The notes beneath the pieces are model-generated. The model worked only from the letters and a program-made list of their open reading frames with translations, searched no databases and was not told the origin of the DNA. From the NCBI GenBank assembly GCA_940337035.1, contig CALNHX010003649.1:62001-126000 (forward strand): a DNA stretch of 64,000 bases, read 5' to 3'. Below are positions 11,167 to 21,750 of this stretch, one piece after another. The DNA comes from Agriotes lineatus. Taxonomy: Eukaryota > Arthropoda > Insecta > Coleoptera > Elateridae. Numbering within the stretch: the first letter of the stretch is position 1; every line of letters begins with the position of its first letter. The position numbers and the translations under genes are program-made.

Positions 11167-11850
11167 TTAATTTTTGTAAACTTGATCATGCCAAATTTGT
11201 CTATTTTCAGCTGTGTGCATAGCTTGTAGATTTAATCCAGTTCTACGGTTAATCAAGTCAATCGTTGGTGAGCGTCCTCTTCGTCGCTTGCCATTAACTT
11301 CTCCTTGGACTACCAGACGCTCTAAATTATCGTCTTTCTTTCTAGCTATGTGTCCAAAACAAGACATAATTTTATTTTCTATGATGGCGGATAGACGTTG
11401 TTTTATACCTAGTTCGTCAAGTATTGATGCATTTGTTCTTCTCTGTGTCCATGGTATTCTCAGAAACCTGCGCCATATAAACATTTCTAGAGCATCAATT
11501 TTGCGTCTCTGATTACCCAAGTTTCTGCTGCATATATGAATATTGGATGGATTATAGCTTTAACCAAACGGACTTTAGTTGATTTACTAATGTGGTTGTC
11601 CTTCCATATTTTTTGAAGTTTTGTAGTAGCGTCGGGATTGTTTGCGAAAATGGTGGTGTCATCCGCGTACCGCAAATTTGTTATTTTCTTACCACCAATT
11701 ACTACTCCACCTTTCCAGTCTTCTAAAGTTTTACGTATTGCATACTCGGCGTATACATTATATAATTGTGGTGAAAGTATACAGCCTTGTCTAGTGCCTG
11801 ATTTGGTTTTGAAGCTGGAGGATAAGTGATTATCAATTTTAACTGTTGCT
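11167..11850 (-). pseudogene. LINE reverse transcriptase fragment, internally deleted
   Basis: Reading the minus strand from about 11850: a GTRQGC-LSP region, then the RT catalytic box YADDT (residues 3-7 of the piece 11487-11675). After that comes an abrupt jump to the C-terminal region KIWKDNHISKSTKVRLVKAII, IYAAETW, and WRRFLRIPWTQRRTN (frame 11167-11520). The YLGS-type block that normally lies between YADD and this region is absent, so roughly 60-70 residues are deleted. A one-base frameshift separates the two pieces near 11500. The tail reads CFGHIARKKDDNLERL and GKRRRGRSP, typical of RTE/R4-like LINE C-termini. It is dead. Confidence 0.8.
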
Positions 11851-11904
11851 TGGTTGCGAGTTGTGCTATTATAGTAATTTACTATACAAGTGGGATAACA
11901 GCAT

Positions 11905-11997
11905 CATTAATATATGTGTGTGTAAGTTACAAACGAGTGGGTAGCACGAGTTATGTAAGCACACAAGTATATTAATGATGCATTATCACACATGTAT
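11905..11997. repeat. Short inverted repeat around GCATCATTAATATA
   Basis: The words AGCATCATTAATATATGTG and CACAAGTATATTAATGATGC are near inverse complements, separated by about 40 bp. A hairpin or small MITE remnant; no target duplication is defined. Confidence 0.55.
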
Positions 11998-12094
11998 TGT
12001 ACAAAATTTTATCTAGGACTGCCTAAAATTGAGGAAAGTGCATTAAGAGAAATGTCAGATTTGTCATTTTCAAAAATATTTTAGTAGGCAAATG

Positions 12095-12240
12095 TCATTA
12101 TGTCATTCATGTGACACTATTTCAATTAGGTAATAAAGTCATTACACAACTCAGTTGGGTAATAAAACCATTACATAACTGAGTGGTGTAATGAGCTTCA
12201 TTACCTAACTGAAATAGTGTCAAATGAGTGACGTAATGAG
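12095..12240. repeat. Palindromic hairpin, MITE-like
   Basis: About 146 bp. The left arm CACTATTTCAATTAGGTAAT matches the complement of ATTACCTAACTGAAATAGTG. Inner arms contain repeated CATTACACAACTCAG-type words, so the whole block folds back on itself. It is non-coding. Confidence 0.7.
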
Positions 12241-12250
12241 TTACTTGTCC

Positions 12251-12873
12251 CACCGGAGTAGATAAAATAAATTAAGTGTTCAGGGACTCCCATGTCAAAT
12301 AGAATCTCCCACAGTTTGCAGGCACGTATGATGATAAGCGTGCTTTCTGTTTAGAAACATAATTTCACAGATAACGTAATAAATAAAAAACAAAATTATT
12401 GTGATCATGACACTAGTGATTTCTGCCTGTAAAAAAATAAGTTTAGTTTTTCAAAAGTTTGAAAAAGTTTCCATATCATGTAATACATCATTGCATTCAG
12501 AAAAAAATCCTCTCTTAAAAGGGCCAAAAAAATTGCACGGTACCAATTTAAGATTTTGAGGTTAGGTTAGATTACTAAAAATTTGCACAAATAAAATTGG
12601 TTTTATTAAGTGCCAATAAATGTATTTAAATTGCCATGCAAATTAGTTCAAAGCGCATCTCAATATCTTAAGTAAAAAAAAATTACGGCATATAAAAGAA
12701 ATTAGGAGATTTTGTTTTTTTTAATTTTAGACAAGTGGGCCATGACAAGTAAAATTTGGAGATGGATTCTTAATGAGCTCTCAAACCTGCACCTTTTTAC
12801 TAATTTAACTATCTCTCTATCTCTTCAAATACAAAAGTTACCCATGTTGTCCCTACGAAATTCGGGCACCCTG
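12251..12873. other. AT-rich stretch ending in a mariner-like terminus
   Basis: No gene is seen. The right end carries GGGCACCCTGTATA (12862-12875). Read on the minus strand, this is a TACAGGGTGCCC-type mariner terminal repeat, possibly the edge of an eroded element whose partner end was not found. Confidence 0.4.
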
Positions 12874-13328
12874 TATAAGTTTTGTATACTATGAAGATGA
12901 GACAGCAAGCTTTTGAAGAAAATTGCATAACCTAAAGTATGTACTTACTTTTGTAATTTTTCAGTGTTTTCGATTTATTAAAAAACGGCTCTAACGATTG
13001 TTTTCAAACTTTACATTTTTAATGTGTATTGATGTGAAATAAGTCATTTTCCAGTTGAATAATTCTAAACTGGGTTTCTTTTTTTTATTTTGTTTATTAA
13101 CTCCAATTTTAAATAGAACACTCGGAATATTATTACATTTTTGAATTCAGCTTAAAATTTTAGAGAAAATGAGTCTCTTCAACTAACGCTCTATTTTGTA
13201 CCGTTTTTGTAGAATTTGCAATTTTTGAAATTTTTTTACAGATGCTTAAAAATTAAAAATCAACTTTTTGGTTAATTATAAGATCACTGTAAAAGGAAGT
13301 TGGGTGAGGTATCACACCAGATTTTTTC
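12874..13328 (-). repeat. Dispersed repeat A, copy 2 (inverted)
   Basis: The reverse complement follows copy 1 (250-716) along its whole length with numerous substitutions and small indels. Landmarks are the inverse of GACAGCAAGCTTTT, AAACGGCTCTAACGAT, CTATTTTGTACCGTTTTTGT and ATCACACCAGAT. It is non-coding. Confidence 0.75.
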
Positions 13329-13392
13329 CTCTTGTAATCTGTACGCTTTAATATTTGTATATTGCAAAATCTTATGTTTTATCTGTTCCATC

Positions 13393-14255
13393 TTTGTAAT
13401 ATCCTTAGTGTCCTTCATAACTTACTTACTTACTTAATTCTATGCCTTTCTACAGTTAAGTGTACGGCGGGTGGAGTTAGGTTTGTCGTTGTGCACTTTT
13501 CTTTCCATAGTTTCCTATTCTGTAGCACTTGTTTTATTCCTTTCCATCTTATTACCTTGCTCGCGGCTCCGTTTCGTATTCCCTCTTTTCATGATTTCCT
13601 GTGTCTTCGTACTTTATTTTTTCCATGCACTTGCGTTTTATACACTCTTTTTGCTATTCCGACCCTTGGCATATGGCACACATGTCCGAACTACCTTGAT
13701 TGTCCTTCCACTATTTTCTACATTACGGGCTACATCTGTAAATTTTGTTTGTATGTATTATTTCTTTTCGTTTTATTTTCTATCCGTCTTAGAAACCGCA
13801 TCTCCATTGCATTTAGTCGTGTTTTATGTTTTCTCTTAAGATCCATGTTTCACTGCCAAACATTATTGTCAGTCATAACACTTTTTTAACTACTTTTTAT
13901 TTTTCTAGGAACTTATTTCTTCCACAAGAAGGTCGTTTTCATCATGTTGTATATTCTTCCTGTTTTTCCCATCCTGTCGTTGATTTCTTTGTCTATTTTA
14001 CCATTGTTCTCAGTTATGGATCCTAGATATTTAAAACTCTACTTGTTGAATTTGTTTTCCTTGTAGTTTTATGCTGTGTTTTATTCTCCCTCGACACTTT
14101 TTCATAACTACCATCACCAAATAATGGTCACTACCTACATCACATCTTCTTCTGACTATTATGTCGCCTACTTTTTTATTATAACTTCATTATTTATTCT
14201 TTTATGTCTTTATGTTCAAACCATGTGTTTCCAACAACAGCATTATTTTGTAACG
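13393..14255 (-). pseudogene. Decayed RTE-like LINE, endonuclease end and C-terminus only
   Basis: Minus-strand translation gives pieces of a LINE ORF2 in several frames. An endonuclease-type NTWFEHKDI box lies near 14200-14235. A FKYLGS-like thumb region lies near 14000. LNAMEMRFLRRI lies around 13800-13850, and a FGHVCHMPR tail lies near 13670-13700, ending close to 13400 with a TPPAVH terminus. The RT palm between the endonuclease and the thumb is missing. Stops and frameshifts are frequent. The plus strand is open over 175 codons and reads as a hydrophobic protein, but this is the antisense of the LINE. Confidence 0.7.
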
Positions 14256-14264
14256 CTAGCGTCT

Positions 14265-14573
14265 GCAGAAAATTTTAATTAAACAGTGAAAATGTATTTA
14301 ATTTGTACATCCGCAATCGAGCGTTACATCTAGCCAGCGCTCGAACTGGTGATAACAAATTACACACTCGCTATGCGCGAAGACACGCAGAAGCAACCAC
14401 GGCGTCGCCTCCCACTCAAGGGCGCTTGAAGCGGCCTTACCAATAACGCGGACCGAAAGATATAAAAGCAGGTTTCTGGACAATTTAAAATTACTTAAGT
14501 CCACGAGTCCACCTATTCTGACCAGTCCCACTTGAGTCTCTGGACTCACCCTTTCTCCTCCCTCCCTTACCTT
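14265..14573. other. GC-richer non-coding segment with a TATA-like box
   Basis: Contains GATATAAAAGCAG near 14459-14471 and CpG-bearing sequence unlike its neighbours. It could be a fragment of an LTR promoter region related to the BEL/Pao remnant just downstream. No matching copy was found in the window. Confidence 0.3.
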
Positions 14574-14733
14574 ACCTTAGCATGTGACAGTGTTCTCTGT
14601 TTCCTAAATCATTTCCTGATACCGACCTGTACCTTAGCAGGTGACAGTATTTTCTGCCCCCTAAGGTATCTCCTGTTACCAACCTGTACTTTAACATGTG
14701 ACAGTGTTCTGTCTCCTAAGGTATTTCCTGTTA
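14574..14733 (+). repeat. 57-bp tandem repeat, about 2.8 copies
   Basis: Units start at 14574, 14631 and 14688, each ACCTTAGCATGTGACAGT-like and containing a CCTAAGGTATTTCCTGTTA-type block. The copies are diverged, so the array is old. Confidence 0.85.
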
Positions 14734-14827
14734 ATTCAAAGCCCCACGTCCCCGTCACGACCGTAGGTGGCCAGAATATTATAAATTATTAATAACCATT
14801 CCTGTAGGAAACGTATTGCACGTCCCG

Positions 14828-15596
14828 CCGATTTGACGACAGAGGTTTTTCTAAGTGCCTTTCGATGATTTATGGCTCACCGTGAAACAATCAAGAAAGT
14901 TTATAGTGATTGCGGCATCAACTTTGTCGGCGCTAAGCGCAAGTTGGCAAAGTGGAAGCAGGTAGTCACGTCCGATGCGTACAATCAGACCGTGTCGCAA
15001 AAGTTGGCAGACAAAGGCATTGCCTGACACTTAAATCCCCCCTTCAGCCCTCATTTTGTTGGAATTTGGGAGTCAGGCATTAAGAGTGTAAAGAACTTGC
15101 TATCCCGGGTCATGGGTAACCTGACCTACGAAGAGTTCTACACTATTCTGGTGCAAGTGGAGGCAGTGTTGAATTCCCGGCCTTTGACACCGATGAGCAG
15201 CGACCCGAATGATTTGGAGGCGCTGACTCCTGGCCATTTTCTTTTACTGGAACCCCCTGTAACTATGATAGAGACAGTCCTATGAGGAACATTACTTGCC
15301 TTCGTCGATGGAAGCTCGTTCAACAAATTTACCGCTCCTTTTGGAACCAGTGGCACAAGAACTACTTGTGTACTCTGCAATAACTTCACCAATGGACTAA
15401 AAGGTGTCCGAATATGAACGAGGGCACGTTGGTTCTCATTCGGGAGGACAACATCCCTCCTTTGCAATGGCGATTAGGCCGAGTTACGAGAACGTTCCCT
15501 GGACCAGATGGTGTAGTCCGCGTAGCGGAAGTAAAAACGGCTCGTGACATCTTTACGCGAGCATTGGTAAAGTTGTCTCCCTTGCCGATTGAGTAG
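14828..15596 (+). pseudogene. BEL/Pao integrase and polyprotein C-terminus
   Basis: The fragment reads as the end of a BEL/Pao Pol. An integrase core is seen with YSDCGINFVGAKRKL (about 14895-14945) and NPPFSPHFVGIWE (about 15035-15075). The Glu-bearing helix carries on in frame with LNSRPLTPMSSDPNDLEALT (15170-15230). After a shift and a stop, the family's conserved tail appears at 15414-15596: LVLIREDNIPPLQWRLGRV, then PGPDGVVRVAEVKT. Stops interrupt the frame near 14865, 15027 and 15285. Everything upstream (gag, protease, RT) is missing. The terminal domain and the following LTR make the clade assignment good. Confidence 0.85.
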
Positions 15597-15731
15597 AATT
15601 TATTGTTGTTGTTGCGTTTCCTCCTTGTTTCGATAGGTTTGGTATTGGGCTTGGAGAAACGTCTTCTTGTTGTAAATTAGATTAGTTGTGTTGTTGATTG
15701 TTGGACCTGGTCGCTCCAAGGTGGGGGAGGA

Positions 15732-16050
15732 TGTTTAGACCTCCAGGCGTTGCAGTTAGTTTTTTGGTAAAAGCGAGGCTCGCGTTAAGATAGGGAAAGG
15801 TGAGCTGCCTGCCCAATATCGAAGGCAGCGTTGACGACGCTCGTAAAACGATCGCCGGTGTAAGTGAGTTCCTGAGCTCTTGCGCGTCGCGTGAAATATT
15901 GCCGGCGCTGTCGTGTTCTTAATGTTAATCCTGTGTATGCAAAACTGTTCTAAATAAAAAATGTATGTTCAAAAGATCTTCGAGAATTCCATCTACAAGT
16001 AACGCTTCTCATCGGCTGCAGGATGGACGCGAGGGAAGGAGTCGTAATTA
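15732..16050 (+). repeat. BEL/Pao 3' LTR (right end uncertain)
   Basis: GGTGGGGGAGGA, a polypurine tract, directly precedes TGTTTAGACCTCC at 15732, about 135 bp after the polyprotein stop. GC-rich sequence follows, with an AATAAA signal near 15953 followed by TGTATGTTC. No 5' LTR remains for comparison, so the right boundary is a guess from composition. Confidence 0.6.
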
Positions 16051-17039
16051 AAGGTAGGTGGCAATACATTTTTCTAATTGTTGTTGCGCGTACCCTCGCC
16101 ATAAATACTTTGGTAGCTCTCGATTAATCAAAATTACAGTCCAATGCTGCTATCGTAGTCACAATAGTAATAAAAACAAAGTTATTCTGGCACGTCAGGT
16201 TTTGGAAAATAAAATTATTGAAAAGTAAATGAAATAATATTAAGTAGGTACTGCAGTGGTATTAAGCCTAAGATTCACTTCTGCGTGCAGTTCAATTCAG
16301 AAAGCAAGTCACCTAAGCACAGAGTTGGGGTGTTTTATTTAGCTGCGAGACTAAACTTAAACAGCAGTCAGTAATTGCATTGAGAAAGAGATGCTTAAAT
16401 TAAAAGAAAGAATTTGAATAAAGAAAGCAAGGGACAAGGCTCGTTGTTCACAGGTTGAAATCGACATTTCAAAATTAATTAAATATTACGTTTGTGACGA
16501 ATTAAGGCCGATCCGATAGAATTGATTTGTCATAGAAAGGTTTGCTAAGTGTATGGTATTGTAGCTTGGAATTCAAATAAATAAGCAGGAAACATTTATG
16601 AATAATCTTAAATAAGGTACAAGGAGCCAGAATTATATTAGAGTATGTTGCAAAGAGCAAAGGATAAGAAAGGAATTGGCAATTGTAAAATTAAGCTATA
16701 ATACCAAGATTAGAGGAGAAAAGCAGACATTTAAAGTTTGACAAGAAAAGGACACAGGAGAATATGAAACAAATGGAATAAGGAAGTAAACTCTTAAAAC
16801 TAATCAATGCAATCACGCGTGTGAGACAAACAAAGTGATTCATAAAAGTGCTAGTGTCGCAAAGAGACATTAATAATTAAAATGAACCGACATGATTTTA
16901 GCTTAAGAAAATTTGTAGAAATATTTATTTATAAGTAATTTTATGTTAAAAAGTACTGTAATCTCTGAAACTTCTTTGTGGCGTGAATTCATAATTCATT
17001 TTCTTATATGGGTATTTCGCCACTCTGCAAATTAAAATA
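16051..17039. other. AT-rich stretch, nothing recognised
   Basis: No coding region or repeat structure could be supported. The plus strand is purine-rich from about 16390 to 16780. Confidence 0.4.
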
Positions 17040-17060
17040 TTAAATAACGAAAATATTAAC

Positions 17061-17100
17061 AACGAACGTTTCGAGGGACAATCTGCCCTCGTTATCAACG
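17061..17100 (-). ncRNA. Hammerhead-ribozyme-like fold in the PLE 3' region
   Basis: On the minus strand a TTGATAA box (complement of 17092-17098) resembles the hammerhead CTGATGA core. It is followed by a perfect 6-bp stem CGAGGG/CCCTCG with an 8-nt loop, then GAAA (complement of 17069-17072), then AC-GTTC-GT, which can form a two-base-pair stem III. Hammerheads with very short stem III are known in Penelope-like elements. Two core substitutions and no convincing stem I mean this copy is probably inactive. Confidence 0.5.
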
Positions 17101-17205
17101 AATAACAATTAAAACTAACAAGAACTTATCTTTTTTTTTCACTGGAAGAAAAAACGACCAACCTCCAATGAATTTTCTGACATTGACGTTTGTTGATATC
17201 TGTAC

Positions 17206-19012
17206 CTACTTGATCTCATCTTTAAGAATCGATAGCCAACTATTGTCTAAAAATATTGAGAAAGACGACATGCATTTTTCTTCGTTAAGTAAAATGTATG
17301 CCGTTTCCTTAATTTTTCGCCTAGTTGACATCGATTCTTTACAAGATCTTTGTGTTGTCCCATTGTATTTTATGGTTTTCATCCCAAGCATGTTCTGCCA
17401 GCTTAGACTTATTGAATTGATACGTTTTCAACATATTTTTATGTTCTTTAACTCTTACTGCTAAAGGCCTGGATGTTTCACCGATATAATATTTCCCGCA
17501 TTCACAGGGAATACTATATATACAATTCTTTGAATGCTGTTCTTCGTTGAACGGTTTAGTTTTTGTAAGAACTGACCGTAAAGTATTCATCGTTTTGAAT
17601 ACCGTCCTAACATTGAATCTATTTCCAATTCGTCTAATTTTGTCAGATATGCCTGGAATATATGGTATAGTAAGAGTATTATATTTTTGAGTGTCATTCC
17701 TTTGTATGTGTGTGGCATTGCTTCGTGTATTGAAAATGTTCCGAACAAGAGTCTCTGGATAGCCATTATCTTGTAAAACATTAATAATAAATTCTTTCTC
17801 TTTTTTGAAAATTGTATCATTAGAGCAAACAACTTTGGCTCTGTCGTAAAGACTTTTTACAACGCCTGTCTTTATGTTTTTGTGATGGTTAGAATTAAAA
17901 TGTAAGTACCTATTAGTATTGGTTTTCTTACGGTATACTGATGTTTCAAAAGTATTTATTGTGCGTGTGATTAGTGTATCAAGAAAGGGTAACTGATTGT
18001 TTTGCTCTGTTTCTAATGTGAATTTGATGGAGGTTTCTTTACTGTTAATATGTTCAAGAAATTTGTCCACCTCATCTATATCATGAGGCCAAATTGCAAA
18101 AACATCATCGACATATCTCCACCAAACTACTGGTTTGTTGGTGTACGTGTAGACATGTTGTTGTTCAAAGTCTTCCATAAAAATGTTACTAACAATGGGA
18201 GATAAAGGTGAACCCATTGCCATCCCGAAATCTTGTTGGTAAAATTCATTGTTTAGTTGAAAGTATGTCGTTTTAATGCATAGTGTTAAGAGTTCCATAA
18301 TGGTACCAACGTTTAATGTTGTTCGTGTATGTAATGTGTTATCGTTTTGTAGCTTATGTTTAATGATGTTGAGTGTTTTGTCTACTGGAACATTAGTGAA
18401 GAGACTAACTACATCGAAACTAACCATTAAGTGTTGTGTGTTTATGTTTGCTTCTTTAAGTTTTTCAAGGAAATGGGGCGTGTTCTTTATATACGTGTCT
18501 GTATTTCCTGATATAGGAGTCAGTATCTTAAGTAAATATTTAGCTAAACTGTGACAAGGAGAACCTATAGAACTAACTATTGGCCTAAGTGGTACATTTG
18601 GTTTGTGTATCTTTGGTAATCCATAAAAATGTGGTGGTTTACTGTAGTGTGGTGTTAGCGTACGTCTTACAAAATCTGTAAATTGTTCTCTGTGTTTGTA
18701 AAGTGTTCTGTATATTTTTGTTTCTATTGTATGTGTTGGATCTTTATTTAGTTTAGTGTATTGTCCCTCACTAATTAGTGTTAAAAGTTTTTCGTTGTAT
18801 GTGGTTGTGTCAAGTACTACTGTGGCGTTGCCTTTGTCTGCAGGTAGAATTTTAATTGTGTTATCGGTTTTTAGTGTGTGTAGTGAATGTTTTTCTTGTT
18901 TGGATATATTTTGTCTGATTGTGTAAGGTCGTTCTAGTATGATTTTGTTTCTAATTCTGTATTCCTGTCTAATGTCTTCTGGAAGTTTTTGACAAGTACT
19001 GTATTTGAACAT
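17206..19012 (-). pseudogene. PLE protein: reverse transcriptase plus GIY-YIG endonuclease
   Basis: The main frame (17339-19012, 557 residues) starts MFKYSTCQKLPED. It holds the PLE RT: LPADKGNATVVLDT (about residues 55-70), FYGLPKIHKP (about 128-138) and SFDVVSLFTNVPVD (about 198-211). GMAMGSPLSP follows, then the catalytic YVDD at residues 300-303. The tail carries CIYSIPCECGKYYIGETSR, with the YIG at about 509, followed by the Arg/Glu region of a GIY-YIG nuclease. The frame then hits a stop, while the family's expected continuation (RRKIKETAYI-type) resumes one frame over at 17206-17391. A single indel therefore removes about the last 45 residues. Otherwise the sequence is well preserved. 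PLE RTs are related to telomerase. Confidence 0.9.
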
Positions 19013-19060
19013 GGTTAATATCCGTTTTGTTTTAGTTATAGTTAGCTTTTGTTTATAACG

Positions 19061-20721
19061 GATTTTTAAGAGAACAAATAAATAAATTAATTAGATTGAT
19101 GATGTAAATTGTGCTGCCCTTTAAAATCGAATTTTACATAATAAGCCAGCATATTTTAATGAAAAAAGTATATAGTTTTACTCAGTGTATTTCCTAGTTT
19201 GTGTGGTATTATTTGCTTTAAATTCTGACACCAAAAAAATTAAGAACGCTTAAAGGGGCCCCGTTCCGAGAAGGTCGCAGCCGAGCCAGCTGAAGATTTT
19301 GAAACCTGCGTGCAACCAAGCAAATCATCGGAGCCACGAGGTCTGCATTCCAGGAGTAGAGCAGCTCTGTAAGACCGTCTACACGAGGTTTCACCACGAG
19401 GGGGCCCATAGCAGCTCCAGAATATCAACGGCGTCGTTCAAGCGAAGCAAGGCGTTCGACAAAATACCAGGCACCAATTTACCCTAAAATTAACGACGTT
19501 AGACCCGGGAAAGTCCCGTGCATCATAAAGGACACATTACTGAGCAAGATCCAAATATTTTCACGGCCATAGAGAATGGGCTGTTAGCATATCAAGCGGA
19601 TCCCAAATTTGAGGTTATGCGAGTCAAAAGACGCTTTCCAAAGCAATTGTTAAAATTGCCCGCGTTCCTTCTGAAAACAAAAGATAATTAGTGCCGCCAA
19701 AAGCGCGAGAATTCAAATAGATACCTCCGGTGCCCAGTGACGCACCATATTAAATTTATTAGGGGAGCCCGCCTGGGAAGAAAGAGTTTATTTGCTTTAC
19801 GCGCTAGAGTTAGATTTTATATTTGATGCAGACGAATAACATACAAAAGGGCATACTACCATTTTTATTTTGATTAAATGAGAAAGAGAATTACATTTTA
19901 ATCAGTCTCAATTTTATTTTAGTAACATTGCAAACAGTGGCTTATATAACTAATAAAAATACCTATTATTAGGGTAGAACCATTTCAGTACCTATGTACT
20001 TTACATGGAGCTGTATGCTATCGTCCTGTTTAAAATGTTTTCCTTTTTACAGTTCCTTAATGCTGTTTTTCAGCACTTTCTGATATTAATGTCCAACAAT
20101 AATTAGCAAGCATTTCACTGTGTAACTCTTTATATACCCACATAGCCATACATCGACCAATTCGTATTTTAGATGCAGAGCTTCCCGGAGTATATACATT
20201 TAATATGTATTTACCAAAGTCAATTTAATGCTCTCCAAATGTTTATAACTTAAATTCATAAATAACCAATGAATGGTCATTGGTTATTTATGAATTTTGC
20301 TTTCTTGGCGATTGGTTGCTTATCGATTTAATTATTTTTCTGTTTTTATTGTTGAGATAGTAGACCTTTGTCCTTTGATGGGGCACCGTGGCGTCTAGCG
20401 AAATATTTTTTGTGAAGCAGTAAGATTACGTAATTACAACTGCGCTTTGTTGTCGATAGGCCTCTGTGGTAAGTGCTGTGTAACGTGATCTACGTTAAGA
20501 TTTAGTTGGGTTTAGTAAGGGTTTAACGAAGCTGTGACTTAGTTTAGGTAATTTTTCTGTTTAATTCGAACGCCTTGGTATTAATTTTTTAGTTGTTAGC
20601 ACGATCCCCAACTCATATTAATAGTTGTCACTGCGCCTAGGTAAATACTTTCATAATTTAACTTTTGATTTCTTATCTCAAACGCGGTGTCGCCTATAAG
20701 TATATATTAATAATAAACGAG
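19061..20721. other. Non-coding stretch with an unexplained GC-rich insert
   Basis: Mostly AT-rich. From about 19245 to 19530 the composition jumps (GGGGCCCCGTTCC, CACGAGGGGGCCC) and drops again by 19600-19800. Neither strand gives a recognisable protein there. It looks like a remnant of an imported element. Around 20255-20300 the words ATTCATAAATAACCAATGA and TCATTGGTTATTTATGAAT form a perfect short palindrome. Confidence 0.4.
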
Positions 20722-20950
20722 GCTGCGAGAGCTATTGCCCGGTCTATCCTATTCAATTTACCACAATTTTTAAGCCTATTACGTTGGGCCACTCCGTACT
20801 GTTACACACATGCTACACAATCTCAGAAAACACAACATTCCGCCGCCGCCGCTACTGTAACCCGCATTCACTCAATCAGGGACATCGCGTCTGCAATTTT
20901 TGTGACGGACACACACGTCTGGATCGTTCTCCTTTATTATATAGAGGAAG
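20722..20950 (+). mobile_element. Repeat C, short (internally deleted) copy
   Basis: The left part GCTATTGCCCGGTCTATCC to about 20845 matches the complement of 51965-52110. The right part GACATCGCGTCTGCAATT to CTCCTTTATT (20878-20941) matches the complement of 50092-50160. The roughly 1.8 kb that separates these two parts in the other copy is missing here. The reading frame through it is not supported as a gene. Confidence 0.75.
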
Positions 20951-21750
20951 GATATTAGTAACTTAATTTCTGGATGATTTTGAATTTAACGGTTTCTGTG
21001 TTATTTGTGCGAGTGCGATGTTAATTTTAATATAACGTTTTAGCTGTGCTAGTATTTAATTGTTTTTAATATGCACTTGTGTTTACCGTTAATATATACA
21101 TTTTATAATGGCAGGAATTTGAGATTGTCCATTTACCTTTATTAAAGTACCTAAGTAGTATTTTACCTAACATCTTCTCTTATGTGATCTAGGGATACCT
21201 TCTCGTCTTTCTAAAATATTAGATTTGTGTGAGAGAGCGGTTGGTTTGGTTTGCTGGTTAGATTGAACTTATAGTTACCGCAAGACGGAGATCATTCGGT
21301 TTGTGTTTAGTAGTTATCATCAGAACTATTTACCTAAGACAAGTCGCGAAGATAATCACTGAGAATTTTGAGTTAGTCTATATTGTGGTCCATCTAAAAG
21401 TTGATAAGGCCGGAACAATGTAGATACTTAGATATAAGGTAAGAGTAGCATGCAAAACAAAATAAGCAAGAACACAAATTTGTTTTTCGACGACTGACCA
21501 CGAAAGTAGATTTTTCTCACTGTCATTTGACAACAGAAAGTTGACATTTGCCGCTGAGCTTGCGTTTTCATCACTTTGCCCCTCGCCGAGCGTTTTGGGT
21601 TTCCGCGTGAACAAAATAGGTAGCCACGTCTGAATGTTTCCTTGACAACGCCCGTCATTTGTTGAAATAATCGCGTCACATGTCATGGACTGCGCGAGTA
21701 ATGTTAAGTTGATTGTCAATTAATTTTTGCAATAAAATGAAATATGATAT
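20951..21750. other. Non-coding stretch, nothing recognised
   Basis: AT-rich with no supported gene. The short overlapping minus frames near 21380-21720 show no domain features. Confidence 0.4.

Larger units (their letters stand above)
17040..19060 (-). mobile_element. Penelope-like element (PLE)
   Basis: A minus-strand retroelement with an RT followed by a GIY-YIG endonuclease, the combination that defines endonuclease-bearing PLEs. The body starts close to 19012 and its 3' side contains a hammerhead-like fold at 17061-17100. Neither a second PLE long terminal repeat nor a target duplication was found, so the copy is probably 5'-truncated. One frameshift near 17340 splits the endonuclease C-terminus from the rest. 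Confidence 0.88.

Noticed and set aside
13362..13889. A 175-residue hydrophobic 'membrane protein' on the plus strand
   Set aside because: It is the antisense of a decayed LINE on the minus strand. Thymine-rich antisense of an A-rich LINE reads as Phe/Leu/Ser.
20665..20958. A 97-residue coding gene
   Set aside because: The frame lies across repeat C, whose other copy is not open in the matching frame; no domain.
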